From: Solidesulfovibrio fructosivorans JJ]
GTDB taxonomy: Bacteria; Desulfobacterota; Desulfovibrionia; Desulfovibrionales; Desulfovibrionaceae
DNA: 64,000 nucleotides
NCBI RefSeq assembly: GCF_000179555.1
Contig: NZ_AECZ01000020.1
Coordinates: 1-64,000, forward strand
Reading direction: 5' to 3'
This document shows, piece after piece, positions 46,020 to 54,307 of the stretch. The position numbers and the translations under genes are program-made. Positions within the stretch are counted from its first letter, which is position 1. Each line of letters starts with the position of its first letter. The notes beneath the pieces were generated by a model that saw only the letters and a list, made by a program, of their open reading frames with translations, had not been told where the DNA came from and ran no database searches.

Positions 46020-46658
46020 TCATTCCCGCACGAGGGTAAAACCCGCCGCCCGAAGCGCGCCAAGCGGCGTCGCGCCTTCCCGGAAAATGCGCAGCCGGCG
46101 GCCGCCCAAAAGTCCGGCCACGGTCGAGGCCACCCCGCCCCCGGGAGCCGGTCCCTCGGTCACGACGCCGTCAGCAGCCGCCACCACCGCCGGATCAAGA
46201 GCCTCGGGAGAAGCCGCCGGCGGGTTGCCGCTCACATTGGCGCTGGTGGCGACCACCGCCCCGCCGGCCAGACGGCACAGCGCCGCCGCCGTGGGATGCG
46301 GGGTGAACCGCACCGACACCCGGCCCGAAGCGTCCTTGACCAGCCCGGGCAACGCGTCGCGGCACGGCACCACGAGCGACAACGGCCCCGGCCAGAACCG
46401 GCGGGCTAGATCGTCGAAATCCGCGGCCAGGAGACCGGCTGCGAATCCCTCCGGCAATATGGCCGCAAACTGGCCCACCCCCCCCACGAGAAGCGGCAAG
46501 GGCTTGGTCGCCGGCCGGGCCTTTATGGACACAATGCGCGCCAGGGCCGCCGCTTCGGTGGCCAGCGCGCCAAGCGCGAAAAACGTCTCGGTCGGATAGA
46601 CCAGACAGCCCCCGGCCATAAGCCCGCGCGCCGCCGCCGCGATATCCAGGCGGGCCAT
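46020..46658 (-). CDS. Sua5/YrdC-family threonylcarbamoyl-AMP synthase
   Basis: This 212-residue protein has the YrdC fold: GGCLVYPTETFFALGALAT near the start, KARPATKPLPLLV, and WPGPLSLVVPCRD. The family makes threonylcarbamoyl-AMP for tRNA t6A. The start at 46658 follows GAGAGGGGGG. A YciO-type role is possible because some signature residues differ (FFALG instead of VYGLG). It converges on the protease gene with a 12-base gap. Confidence 0.85.
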   Translation of the reverse strand: MARLDIAAAARGLMAGGCLVYPTETFFALGALATEAAALARIVSIKARPATKPLPLLVGGVGQFAAILPEGFAAGLLAADFDDLARRFWPGPLSLVVPCRDALPGLVKDASGRVSVRFTPHPTAAALCRLAGGAVVATSANVSGNPPAASPEALDPAVVAAADGVVTEGPAPGGGVASTVAGLLGGRRLRIFREGATPLGALRAAGFTLVRE

Positions 46659-46769
46659 GCCGCCCCCCCTCTCCGTCGTTTGATCCGATGCTGGAATGGA
46701 CATTTATCCCCCGGTTCCGTACTTCCCGAAAAGAGCTAGCACCATTGCCGACAGGGGAAAAGAACCGTC

Positions 46770-48440
46770 ATGCCGACCAATCGCCAGGGCTGGGACCTGC
46801 CGCCCATGCCCGTCCCAAGCCCGGAATTTCCGGCCGCCATCCGCCAGGCCATGCCCATCTGGGCGCTCACCTCGCAACAACCGGAACTGCGCCTGTCGCT
46901 GTGCCGCATCCTGGCCGGCCAGTCGTCCTCCGATTGCCTGGCCGCCGCCCAGGGCATGCTCGCCTGGGCCTTTCAGGAAAACCCCTTCGACGCCGCGACC
47001 GCCGCCTTGCTGGAATCGCTCCAGGACGCGCACCCCTTTTTGCCGCCAAGGACAGCCGCCCTGCTGCGCCTGACGCGCGCAGCCACGGCCTCGCCCCCGG
47101 ACGATATCCGCTTCGACGAACTGCGCGCCGGCGGCGACACGGCGCTTATCGTCCGCTACCTGGAACTGGCGGCCAAGGACAAGGCAAGCGCGCTTTCCCG
47201 CCTGGCCCCGGCATTCGCCACCCTTTGCCGCCTGCCCGACGCCGACGCGGCCGCGTCCCTGCTCGCCGCCTTCGCCCCGAACCTGCCGCCCGCGCTTTTC
47301 GCCCGGCTCGCCGCCGAACTGGCCTGCCTGCGCCGGCCGCCCGAAGACGCCCTGCCGCTCCTTTTGACACTCGACCGCGAGGCCTGGGGCCTCTACGCCG
47401 CGGTTGCCGCCTCCCACTGTCTTTCGCGCCTGGGCGAACGCGACAAGGCGCGTGACGCCTGTCTGGCCGCGCGAAGCCTCCTGCCCCAGCACGTCAACCT
47501 GACGCTGCGGGCCTACGAACTCAGCCTTCCCCGCGCCACGCCGCCTACCCCGGAACCGAACGAAGCAGCCGTGTGCCTCTACTCCATGAACAAGGCGGAA
47601 CTCTTCCGCGACTGCCTGGCCCATCTGGCCACGACCGACCTCGGCGGCAGCCTCGTGGCCGTGCTGGACAACGGATCGAACGACCAGACCCCCGAGGTTC
47701 TGGCCGCCGTGGCCCCCCTTTTCCCCGAAGGGCGCTTCGTCTCCGTGCGCCTGCCCGTCAATATCGGCGCGCCCGGAGCCCGCAACTGGCTGCTCGCCCT
47801 GCCCGAAGTCGCCGCCTGCCGCAACGTGGCCTTCCTCGACGACGACGCCTTCCCCGAAGTCGACTGGCTGTCCCGGCTCCTGGAAAAAGCCCGCGAAGTC
47901 CCCGACGCCGGGGCCATCGGCTGCGCCATCGTGGATACGGACGCGCCAAACGACCACCAGTCCGCCGACTTCAATCTCTTTCCCCCGGAGATGGGCGCGC
48001 AAAGCCTGCCCGAGACCAACGAACGCCTGTTCGTGTGCGAGCCCTGCCGGGGCGCGCCGGACATAAGCCTTTTCGCCTACACCCGGCCCTGCCTGTCCGT
48101 CTCCGGCTGCTGCCACCTGCTCCCCCGCCGCGCCCTCGACGCCGTGGGCGGCTTCGACATCCGCTACAACCCCACCCAGTTCGACGACCTCGACCGCGAT
48201 ATCCGCTGCTTTCTGGCCAACCACCCCGCTCTCTACGCCGGGACCGTCCGCGTCGGCCACAAACAAGGCTCCAGCCTCGCCCTGGCCAAGACGCAGGCCC
48301 AGGTCGCCCATATCGTCGGCAACAAGATCAAACTCGAATACACCGTGTCCGACCCCGACGCCGACCGCCTGTGGCGGGAGAATTTGCAGGAGTTGCTACG
48401 GGATCTGGCCGAGAAGGACGCGGCCCTGGCATCAGGCTAG
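46770..48440 (+). CDS. two-part protein with C-terminal GT2 glycosyltransferase
   Basis: This 556-residue protein has an alanine-rich helical region (about 1-260, possibly TPR-like) and a GT-A domain (about 265-520): CLYSMNKAELFRDCL, VLDNGSNDQTPEVL, NIGAPGARNWLL, and FLDDDAF (the nucleotide-sugar Asp motif). Similar architectures act on surface or flagellar glycans in related bacteria. The start follows AGGGGAAAAG. A GGGGCTCCGCCCC-type terminator follows. Confidence 0.83.
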   Translation: MPTNRQGWDLPPMPVPSPEFPAAIRQAMPIWALTSQQPELRLSLCRILAGQSSSDCLAAAQGMLAWAFQENPFDAATAALLESLQDAHPFLPPRTAALLRLTRAATASPPDDIRFDELRAGGDTALIVRYLELAAKDKASALSRLAPAFATLCRLPDADAAASLLAAFAPNLPPALFARLAAELACLRRPPEDALPLLLTLDREAWGLYAAVAASHCLSRLGERDKARDACLAARSLLPQHVNLTLRAYELSLPRATPPTPEPNEAAVCLYSMNKAELFRDCLAHLATTDLGGSLVAVLDNGSNDQTPEVLAAVAPLFPEGRFVSVRLPVNIGAPGARNWLLALPEVAACRNVAFLDDDAFPEVDWLSRLLEKAREVPDAGAIGCAIVDTDAPNDHQSADFNLFPPEMGAQSLPETNERLFVCEPCRGAPDISLFAYTRPCLSVSGCCHLLPRRALDAVGGFDIRYNPTQFDDLDRDIRCFLANHPALYAGTVRVGHKQGSSLALAKTQAQVAHIVGNKIKLEYTVSDPDADRLWRENLQELLRDLAEKDAALASG

Positions 48441-48460
48441 GCGAGGCGAGGCTTGAGAGA

Positions 48461-48507
48461 CAGGGGCTCCGCCCCTGGACCCCGCCGGGGGACTTGATGT
48501 CCCCCGG
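48461..48507 (+). terminator. tandem GC hairpins after glycosyltransferase
   Basis: CAGGGGC-TCC-GCCCCTG (48461-48477) is followed by CCGGGGGAC-TTGAT-GTCCCCCGG (48485-48507) and ACCCCCTTTTACC. The mirror-image arrangement near 48870-48939 serves the opposing trmH gene. Confidence 0.6.
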
Positions 48508-48590
48508 ACCCCCTTTTACCGGGTTGGGTTGGTGGGGTGTGGGAGAGGCTGGTGGGTTGATGTCTTTGGGCGATGAGACGCCGTATGTTA

Positions 48591-48805
48591 GTTGCCGCAA
48601 TCGGCCCGGCGGCACGAGGCGCTTCGCGCCTCGACGCCGGACACGATTGCGGCAACAACCGCGCCAGCGGCGAAGCGCCGCATTTTAAAACAAGCAGTTT
48701 CTCTGAATGTCGCCCCCTTGGGGCGACGGCGTGGTGGAAGCGGAATTTGCTTGGGACGAGCTTGTCGCGAAGCGACATGCACCGTCCCGACAAATTCCGC
48801 CTCCA
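48591..48805. repeat. cluster of three large stem-loops
   Basis: Stem-loop 1 (48591-48656) has 13-base outer arms GTTGCCGCAATCG/CGATTGCGGCAAC and an inner CGAGGCG/CGCCTCG stem. Stem-loop 2 (48709-48727) is GTCGCCCC/GGGGCGAC. Stem-loop 3 (48735-48805) has near-perfect 23-base arms containing GCGGAATTTG and GGGACG. They fill the middle of the 513-base gap 48441-48953, flanked by terminators. No coding signal is seen. A structured RNA, a palindromic mobile element or a recombination site are possible. Confidence 0.6.
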
Positions 48806-48869
48806 TCTTCACCCAACCGCTTCCCCGCCAGCCAGCCCCTCCCCCGCCCAGCCAAAGCACACCAAACGG

Positions 48870-48939
48870 GGGGTCCGGGGGCCCGTGGCCTCCCGGCGGG
48901 TCCGGGCAGCGCCCGGCGGGGCCTGGGGCGGAGCCCCAG
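48870..48939 (-). terminator. GC hairpins after trmH
   Basis: On the minus strand CTGGGGC-TCC-GCCCCAG (48939-48923) is followed by GC-rich inverted repeats (CCGGGCGCTGCCCGG) and CCCCCGGACCCCCCGTTT. It is the counterpart of the set at 48461. No T-run is present, so termination is inferred. Confidence 0.5.
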
Positions 48940-48953
48940 ATACTCCGGTCGCC

Positions 48954-49544
48954 TTACTTCTGCTCCCAGGCGGCGGCGAGACGGTCGAATTCCTCGGGCG
49001 GCAGACAGGGCGCGTCATAGCAGCCGGCGGCGAGGCGCTGGCGGAAGCCTTCGTAGAGGATGACGGCGGCGGCCACGGACACATTGAGGCTTTGCACCAT
49101 GCCCTGCATCGGGATATAAAGCGCTCCGTCCACGTAGGGGGCGAGTTCTTCGTCGACACCCCGGTGTTCGTTGCCGAGGATGATGGCGACCTTGCCCGTC
49201 AGGTCCCATTCCTGAAGCGGCCTGGCCGTTTCGGAGAAGCTGGTGGCCACGAGGGCGAATCCTTGGCCTTTTAGGGAGGAGGCCAGGGAGGCGGCGTCGG
49301 GGTGGCGCGTGGTTTCCACCCATTTCTTGGCTGATCCGGACGATTTTTTCCCCAGAGCCGGAAAGGCCGTATCGGTATAGAGCAGATGCACGCGATGGAT
49401 GCCGAAGGCGTCGCAGCTTCTTAATATGGCCGACACGTTGTGCGGATCGTGGATGTTGTTTATGACCAGGGTCAGATCGGTCTGCCTTTTGGCCAGCACA
49501 TCCCTGATGCGGCCGGCCCGGCGTTCGGTGATGCAGGTTCGCAT
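48954..49544 (-). CDS. trmH: tRNA 2'-O-methyltransferase (SpoU/TrmH family)
   Basis: This 196-residue SPOUT methyltransferase aligns with TrmH (Gm18): RIRDVLAKRQTDLTLVINNIHDPHNVSAILRS at the start and all three motifs (NIHDPHNVSAILRSCDAFG, ILGNEHRGVD, IPMQGMVQSLNVSVAAA). It is slightly shorter than the E. coli protein at the C terminus. The ATG at 49544 is chosen by alignment. It is divergent from panB across a 57-base gap. Confidence 0.9.
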   Translation of the reverse strand: MRTCITERRAGRIRDVLAKRQTDLTLVINNIHDPHNVSAILRSCDAFGIHRVHLLYTDTAFPALGKKSSGSAKKWVETTRHPDAASLASSLKGQGFALVATSFSETARPLQEWDLTGKVAIILGNEHRGVDEELAPYVDGALYIPMQGMVQSLNVSVAAAVILYEGFRQRLAAGCYDAPCLPPEEFDRLAAAWEQK

Positions 49545-49601
49545 GGCCGTGGCACATAGGCCAAAGATCGTGTCGGCGCAAGAACGGAGGTTTTTGCGGA
49601 T

Positions 49602-50489
49602 ATGACCAGGATGACTGCTCCGGCGGTTGTCGCCGCCAAGGGCGTGCGCAAACTGCCGATGCTGACCGCGTACGATTATGCCGCCGCCAGGCTGGCCGAG
49701 GCCGCCGGGATCGACCTTCTTTTGGTGGGCGATTCGCTGGCCATGGTGGTGCTCGGCCATGAGGACACCTTGTCCGTGACAATGGAGGAGATGCTCCACC
49801 ATGTCCGGGCGGTGTCTCGCGGCGCGCAGAAGGCGCTGGTCATCGCCGACATGCCGTTCATGTCGTACCAGGCTTCGGTGGCCGAGGCCGTGACCAATGC
49901 CGGGCGTTTCCTCAAGGAGGGGCGAGCCGGGGCGGTCAAGCTCGAGGGCGGGCGCGAGGTGGCGCCGCAGGTGCGGGCCATGGTGGCCGCCGGCATTCCG
50001 GTGCTCGGGCATGTGGGGCTGACGCCGCAGCATGTGGCGGCGCTTGGCGGCTTCAAGGTGCAGTCGAAGACAGCGAAAGACGCCGCCGAACTGTTTGCCG
50101 ACGCCATGGCCCTGGCCGAAGCCGGCTGTTTCGGGGTGGTGCTGGAGTGCATTCCCGCGCCGGTGGCCGCCGCCGTGACCAAGGCCCTGCCCGTGCCGAC
50201 CATCGGCATCGGGGCCGGGCCGGACTGTGACGGACAGGTGCTGGTCTTCCACGACGTCCTGGGGCTCTACGATCGAATTCATCCAAAATTCGTCAAGCAA
50301 TACGCAGAGTTGGGAAAGTCCGCAGTGGAAGCGTTGACGCAGTACGCCCAAGCGGTTACCAAGGGGACCTTTCCGGGACCGGAGCATGTTTTTTCCATGG
50401 CTCCGGAGGCGCATGACACTTTCCTTTCCATGATTGCCGCCGCCACGTCCGCGAAACCCACGGACCCGAACGATCCAAGCAACCCGTAA
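49602..50489 (+). CDS. panB: 3-methyl-2-oxobutanoate hydroxymethyltransferase
   Basis: PanB makes ketopantoate for pantothenate/CoA. The 295-residue TIM-barrel protein has LPMLTAYDYAAARLAEAAGIDLLLVGDSLAMVVLG, VKLEGG, GHVGLTPQ, and IGIGAGPDCDGQVLV. The C-terminal 40 residues are longer than usual and polar. It is followed after 44 bases by the receiver-TPR gene. Confidence 0.96.
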   Translation: MTRMTAPAVVAAKGVRKLPMLTAYDYAAARLAEAAGIDLLLVGDSLAMVVLGHEDTLSVTMEEMLHHVRAVSRGAQKALVIADMPFMSYQASVAEAVTNAGRFLKEGRAGAVKLEGGREVAPQVRAMVAAGIPVLGHVGLTPQHVAALGGFKVQSKTAKDAAELFADAMALAEAGCFGVVLECIPAPVAAAVTKALPVPTIGIGAGPDCDGQVLVFHDVLGLYDRIHPKFVKQYAELGKSAVEALTQYAQAVTKGTFPGPEHVFSMAPEAHDTFLSMIAAATSAKPTDPNDPSNP

Positions 50490-50533
50490 GCAGCCCGTGA
50501 TCGCTCCGCGCGGCATTCTCCGATGAGCAGTAC

Positions 50534-51877
50534 ATGAAAAACAAGCAGTTCGACGACGACGTCAGGGAATTCGTCCTTTTGTTCAATGGCGTCTTTCTTG
50601 TCGTCAGCAACGATGCGCTCTTCAATAAAAACCTTCTGAGCACGCTGCAACGCCATCTTGGCATCAAGCAGGACTGCGTCTACAACGCCGCGACGATTGA
50701 AGCGCTCCACAAGGAGATCAAGGCGCTCCGCTCGAAAAGTAACAAGGTGCTGCTCTTTATCGAACGGGAGCTCAACGGCCGCAACATGGCGGACCTTATC
50801 CGCTATATCAAGACGGACTACAGCAACGAGGTCTATGTCGTCGTCCTGACCACGGAAGTGGAACGGGACAAGCTGGTCTTGCTCCACGAACTCGGCGCGG
50901 ACAACATCATCACCAAGCCCATTTCCCCGGACACCCTGGTGGAAAAAATCGCCTTCACGGTCAAGCCGCGCGGCCAGCTCGGCGAACTCATGGACCAGGG
51001 ACGGCAAAGCCTGGAGATGGGCAATCCCCTGGAAGCCGCCAAGATCGCCAAGCAGGTGCTGGAAATAAAGGCCAACAGCCCGTCGGGGCTGCTGCTCATG
51101 GGAGACGCGTTGCGCGAGATGGGCAAACGCGACGAGGCGCTTCGGGCCTACACCCAGGCGGAAAAAGGCGCCCGCCTGTTCCTGGACCCGCTCAAGAAAA
51201 TCGCCGCCCTGCACCACGATGAAGGCAACACGGCCGAGGAACTCAAGTTCCTGGAACGCCTGGACAAGCTCTCACCGCTCAATGTCGACCGCAAGGTGGA
51301 CATCGGCACGGGCTACGTGAAGCTCGGCGACACCGACAAGGCCAAGGCCGCCTTCGACCAGGCCGTGCGCATCGCCACCAAGGACGCCCTGGATGCGCTC
51401 AGCCGCGTCACCCAGACCATCGCCGCCCGCTGCATGGATGCCGCGCCGGAACTTTCCGAGCAGTATCTGCGCCAGACGCTCAACACGCGCAAGAACATGC
51501 TCGACCGCTCGGACATCGAGACGTTCAACCGCCTCGGGCTCATGTTGCGCCGCCAGGGCAAATGGCAGGAAGCCATCACCGAGTACCGCCGGGCGCTCAA
51601 GATATCCCCGGAGGACGCCGGGCTCTTCTACAACATTTCCATGGCCCTCACCGAAGGCAAGCAATACATCGAAGCCTACCAGTACCTGGACCGGGCGCTT
51701 TCGCTCAATGCCGACCTATGGCGCACCAGCGAGGCCATCTGCTACAATATCGCCACGGTCTACCGGCGCTACGGCAAGAAGGACCAGGCGGTCGGCTATC
51801 TGAAAAAGGCCCTGGGCATCAATCCGAAATACACCAAGGCCCAAACGCTGCTCCAGGAAATCGGCACCTCGGCCTGA
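50534..51877 (+). CDS. pseudo-receiver protein with TPR repeats
   Basis: This 447-residue protein has a receiver-like domain (about 15-130) lacking the phospho-acceptor. The usual Asp is Glu77 (LLFIERELNG), while Thr106 and Lys128 (ITKPIS) are kept. An Asp-to-Glu change can mimic permanent phosphorylation. The rest is TPR repeats (about 140-440) such as GKWQEAITEYRRALKISPED. It is probably a scaffold in signalling or motility. It is flanked by panB and lgt without functional link. Confidence 0.88.
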   Translation: MKNKQFDDDVREFVLLFNGVFLVVSNDALFNKNLLSTLQRHLGIKQDCVYNAATIEALHKEIKALRSKSNKVLLFIERELNGRNMADLIRYIKTDYSNEVYVVVLTTEVERDKLVLLHELGADNIITKPISPDTLVEKIAFTVKPRGQLGELMDQGRQSLEMGNPLEAAKIAKQVLEIKANSPSGLLLMGDALREMGKRDEALRAYTQAEKGARLFLDPLKKIAALHHDEGNTAEELKFLERLDKLSPLNVDRKVDIGTGYVKLGDTDKAKAAFDQAVRIATKDALDALSRVTQTIAARCMDAAPELSEQYLRQTLNTRKNMLDRSDIETFNRLGLMLRRQGKWQEAITEYRRALKISPEDAGLFYNISMALTEGKQYIEAYQYLDRALSLNADLWRTSEAICYNIATVYRRYGKKDQAVGYLKKALGINPKYTKAQTLLQEIGTSA

Positions 51878-51946
51878 CGCCATCCCCGGGCTGCCACGCC
51901 ATTTCTCCCGCACCGCAACCGGCTTTCCCGCCAAGGCACCTTAGCC

Positions 51947-52744
51947 ATGCTTGCCTATCCCCACTTCGATCCCGTCGCCCTGCACCTGGGCCCCTTAAAA
52001 GTCCGCTGGTACGGGCTGATGTACCTCATCGGCTTTTGCGCCGCCTGGCTGCTCGGCCGCTACCGGGCCAAGAAGCCCGATTCGGGCTGGACGCCGGTCA
52101 TGGTCGACGACCTGATCACCTACTCGGTGCTCGGCGTGGTGATCGGCGGCCGGGTGGGCTACGAACTTTTCTACGACCTGCCGGATTTCCTGGCCAATCC
52201 CCTGAACCTGTTCAAGGTCTGGGAGGGGGGCATGTCCTTCCACGGCGGCTTTCTGGGCATGGCTGTGGTCATCTGGTTTCTGGGCAAAAAGAGCGGCAAG
52301 GGCTTTTGGGGCGTGGCCGATTTCACCGTGCCGCTGATTCCCCTCGGCATCCTGGCCGGGCGCATCGGCAACTTCATCAACGGCGAGTTGTGGGGCAAGG
52401 TCACGAACCTGCCCTGGGGCATGGTCTTTCCCAGCCCGCTGGCCGGCGACCTGCCGCGCCATCCCTCCCAGCTCTACGAGGCAAGCCTGGAGGGGTTGGC
52501 GCTTTTTTGCATCGTGTGGTTCTACTCGGCCAAAAAGCGCAAGCCCGGCGCGGTCTCCGGCGCCTTCTGCCTGTGGTACGGCATCTTCCGCTTCGTCGTG
52601 GAGTTCGTGCGGGTGCCCGATCCGCAGCTCGGCTACCTGGCCCTCGGCTGGCTCACCATGGGCCAGATCCTCAGCATCCCGGTCATCGCCTTCGGCATCT
52701 GGCTGCTGTGGCTGCGCCCGGTGCCTGAAAACCTTCAGAAATAA
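51947..52744 (+). CDS. lgt: prolipoprotein diacylglyceryl transferase
   Basis: Lgt attaches diacylglycerol to lipobox cysteines in the inner membrane. The 265-residue protein has about seven membrane segments and the signature [14 protein letters not shown] near 145. [23 protein letters not shown] and [12 protein letters not shown] are typical. Substrates include the lipoprotein encoded at 6484-7779. Confidence 0.96.
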   Translation: MLAYPHFDPVALHLGPLKVRWYGLMYLIGFCAAWLLGRYRAKKPDSGWTPVMVDDLITYSVLGVVIGGRVGYELFYDLPDFLANPLNLFKVWEGGMSFHGGFLGMAVVIWFLGKKSGKGFWGVADFTVPLIPLGILAGRIGNFINGELWGKVTNLPWGMVFPSPLAGDLPRHPSQLYEASLEGLALFCIVWFYSAKKRKPGAVSGAFCLWYGIFRFVVEFVRVPDPQLGYLALGWLTMGQILSIPVIAFGIWLLWLRPVPENLQK

Positions 52745-52749
52745 ATGAA

Positions 52750-52914
52750 CCTGGGGGGAAACCTTTCTGAAGAAAGGTTTTCCCCCCAGGCCCCCTTTCC
52801 AAAGACTTTTATCGATAGCAGATTGTTATCGATATCAGATTGATACCGTGAAAAAGTTTAGGAAAGGGAGAGCGCGAGAGGGGAGAAACCTTTTCCAAGG
52901 GTTTCCCCTCTCGC
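52750..52914. repeat. composite double-hairpin module, copy 4
   Basis: CCTGGGGGGAAACC hairpin (52750-52790) and GCGAGAGGGG hairpin (52874-52914), 83 bases apart. It is placed between lgt and the convergent gene ending at 52937. The spacer centre contains AT-rich repeats (ATCGATA, TATCGATATCAG) unlike those in the other copies. Confidence 0.75.
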
Positions 52915-52936
52915 ACTGTCTTCACTTTCTTAATCT

Positions 52937-53176
52937 TCATTCCTTGTTCAAGGGAATGAGCACGAATTCGCCGCACAGGTCGTCGGCCAAGGTCTCCGGC
53001 CAGACGGCCACGTAGGTTTTTCCCCGAGCCTGTTCCACCGGCACGCTGGCGGGCGCGGGGGCGTGGCGTTTGCAATAGCCCCAATCGCCGGAAGTCATCT
53101 CCTCGGGGGGACAATAGCGGTGTTCGGGGGGAATGGGCCCTTTCCAATACCGGCACATCCGGCACTTCTGCTTCAT
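52937..53176 (-). CDS. small Cys-rich protein
   Basis: This 79-residue protein starts MKQKCRMCRYWKG and has six Cys in total, five of them in the first half (CRMCRYW, YCPPEE, WGYCKRH) and one near the end (DLCGEF). A zinc or Fe-S site is possible. No family is recognised. The start at 53176 overlaps the stop of the upstream cyclotransferase gene (ATGA), so the two are coupled. Confidence 0.7.
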   Translation of the reverse strand: MKQKCRMCRYWKGPIPPEHRYCPPEEMTSGDWGYCKRHAPAPASVPVEQARGKTYVAVWPETLADDLCGEFVLIPLNKE

Positions 53177-53979
53177 GGTTGCCGCCTGGTCCCGCCGGGG
53201 TGTCCGAAAGGCAGCCCCGGGACCTTGATTTCGAATATTTTCGGCCAATGCTTACCCGTCACCCAGATCCGCCCCGTGGCCGGATCGCAGGCTATGCCAT
53301 TGAGGACGTCATCGGGGCTGGTCTTGGTTACGCCCGCGGCCAGGGCGGCGCAATCCACCCAGGCCAGCACCCTGCCCGAGGCCGGGTCGATCACCGCGAT
53401 GCGCGTATCGCCCCAGACATTGGCCCACACCATGCCGCCGATGGATTCCAACTCGTTTAAGCGGACCACGGGTTCGCCAGCATCGGTCACGGACACGGTC
53501 CGACGCAAGGCCATGGTTTCGGGGGCGTAAAAAAAGAGCTTGTCCGACCCGTCGCTGACGACCAGGTCGTGGCCGAGCGTGCAAGCCCCCCAGCCTTCAG
53601 TGGCCAGCGGCAACTCGCGGACGGGCGCGAGATCGGACAGCCGGGACACGAACACCCGCCCTTCCCGCCAAGTCAGCTGATACAGGTGATCGCCGGCAAG
53701 AGCCAACCCCTCGCCGAAATAGGGCTTGGCCAAGGCGCGGCTGGACAGCACCCTTCCCGTGGCCGGGTCGAGACGCCGCAGGGAGGACTGGCCGTAGAGC
53801 CCGGTGCTTTCGTAAAGCGCGCCGCCGTGGAAAAGCAGTCCCTGGGTGAAGGCGTCCGGATCGTGGGGAATGGCCGCCACGACCTGGACGGGGAAACTCG
53901 GCGCGGCCGCCAGGGCCGGGGCGGAAGAAAGCAGTGCCCATGCAAGCAGGAGCGCCGCCCGGATCGCGACCGGCGGCAT
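53173..53979 (-). CDS. secreted glutaminyl-peptide cyclotransferase
   Basis: This 268-residue protein has an export signal (AIRAALLLAWALLSSAPALA) and a beta-propeller of the bacterial/plant glutamine cyclotransferase type: PHDPDAFTQGLLFHGGALYESTGLYGQSSLR, TWREGRVF, SDGSDKLFF, LNELESI, and VLNGIA. The enzyme makes N-terminal pyroglutamate on exported proteins. The start at 53979 gives a proper signal peptide; a longer form from 54045 is less likely. Confidence 0.88.
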   Translation of the reverse strand: MPPVAIRAALLLAWALLSSAPALAAAPSFPVQVVAAIPHDPDAFTQGLLFHGGALYESTGLYGQSSLRRLDPATGRVLSSRALAKPYFGEGLALAGDHLYQLTWREGRVFVSRLSDLAPVRELPLATEGWGACTLGHDLVVSDGSDKLFFYAPETMALRRTVSVTDAGEPVVRLNELESIGGMVWANVWGDTRIAVIDPASGRVLAWVDCAALAAGVTKTSPDDVLNGIACDPATGRIWVTGKHWPKIFEIKVPGLPFGHPGGTRRQP

Positions 53980-54127
53980 GGCCGGCCGGCGTAGCGGCGA
54001 AAACAAGACGAAGCTTGCCGCAATATTACAGTCTTTTCTTGTCATACAAGGAGGTTAGCATTCCCAGGACAGGCTGGCAAGAACACGGGGCTTTACACGG
54101 CGGGAATTTCCGGCCATAGTTCACTCC

Positions 54128-54307
54128 ATGAACGATACCCTGCTTTTCGTCGGCATCATGGTTGCATGGTTTCTGGTCGTCCGTTTCATTTTCCCCAAGC
54201 TCGGCATACGGGGCTGAGGCATCGACACGGGGTGCGGTTCGCGCCCCAAGCCCCCGCACAAGCCGGAAGATCCGGACAGCATGCCGCCGGATCGCCCTAA
54301 AAACTGA
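54128..54307 (+). CDS. candidate small membrane selenoprotein (UGA at residue 30)
   Basis: An ATG at 54128 opens 29 codons for a membrane peptide (NDTLLFVGIMVAWFLVVRFIFP, then KLGIRG), then UGA at 54215-54217. The frame continues 29 more codons (GIDTGCGSRPKPPH..., Cys seven residues after the UGA) to a stop at 54305. GC at codon positions stays high at position 3 (about 79 percent) beyond the UGA, and a SECIS-like hairpin follows. The genome uses selenocysteine in fdhA. No clear ribosome site is seen. If the UGA is a stop, this is a 29-residue peptide or nothing. It overlaps the opposing barrel-protein gene by 11 bases. Confidence 0.5.
54229..54247 (+). promoter_or_regulatory. SECIS-like hairpin after UGA at 54215
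   Basis: GGGGUGCG pairs with CGCGCCCC (eight pairs, one U-G) around the loop GUU. The stem starts 12 bases after the UGA. The GGU at the loop lies 19-21 bases after the UGA, the same distance as the GGU of the E. coli fdhF SECIS. The element was found by inspection only. Confidence 0.5.

Noticed and set aside
54026-54259. A 77-residue minus-strand frame over the candidate selenoprotein
   Set aside because: It starts with GTG, lacks a ribosome site, has no membrane or domain features, and shows poorer codon-position bias than the plus-strand frame.
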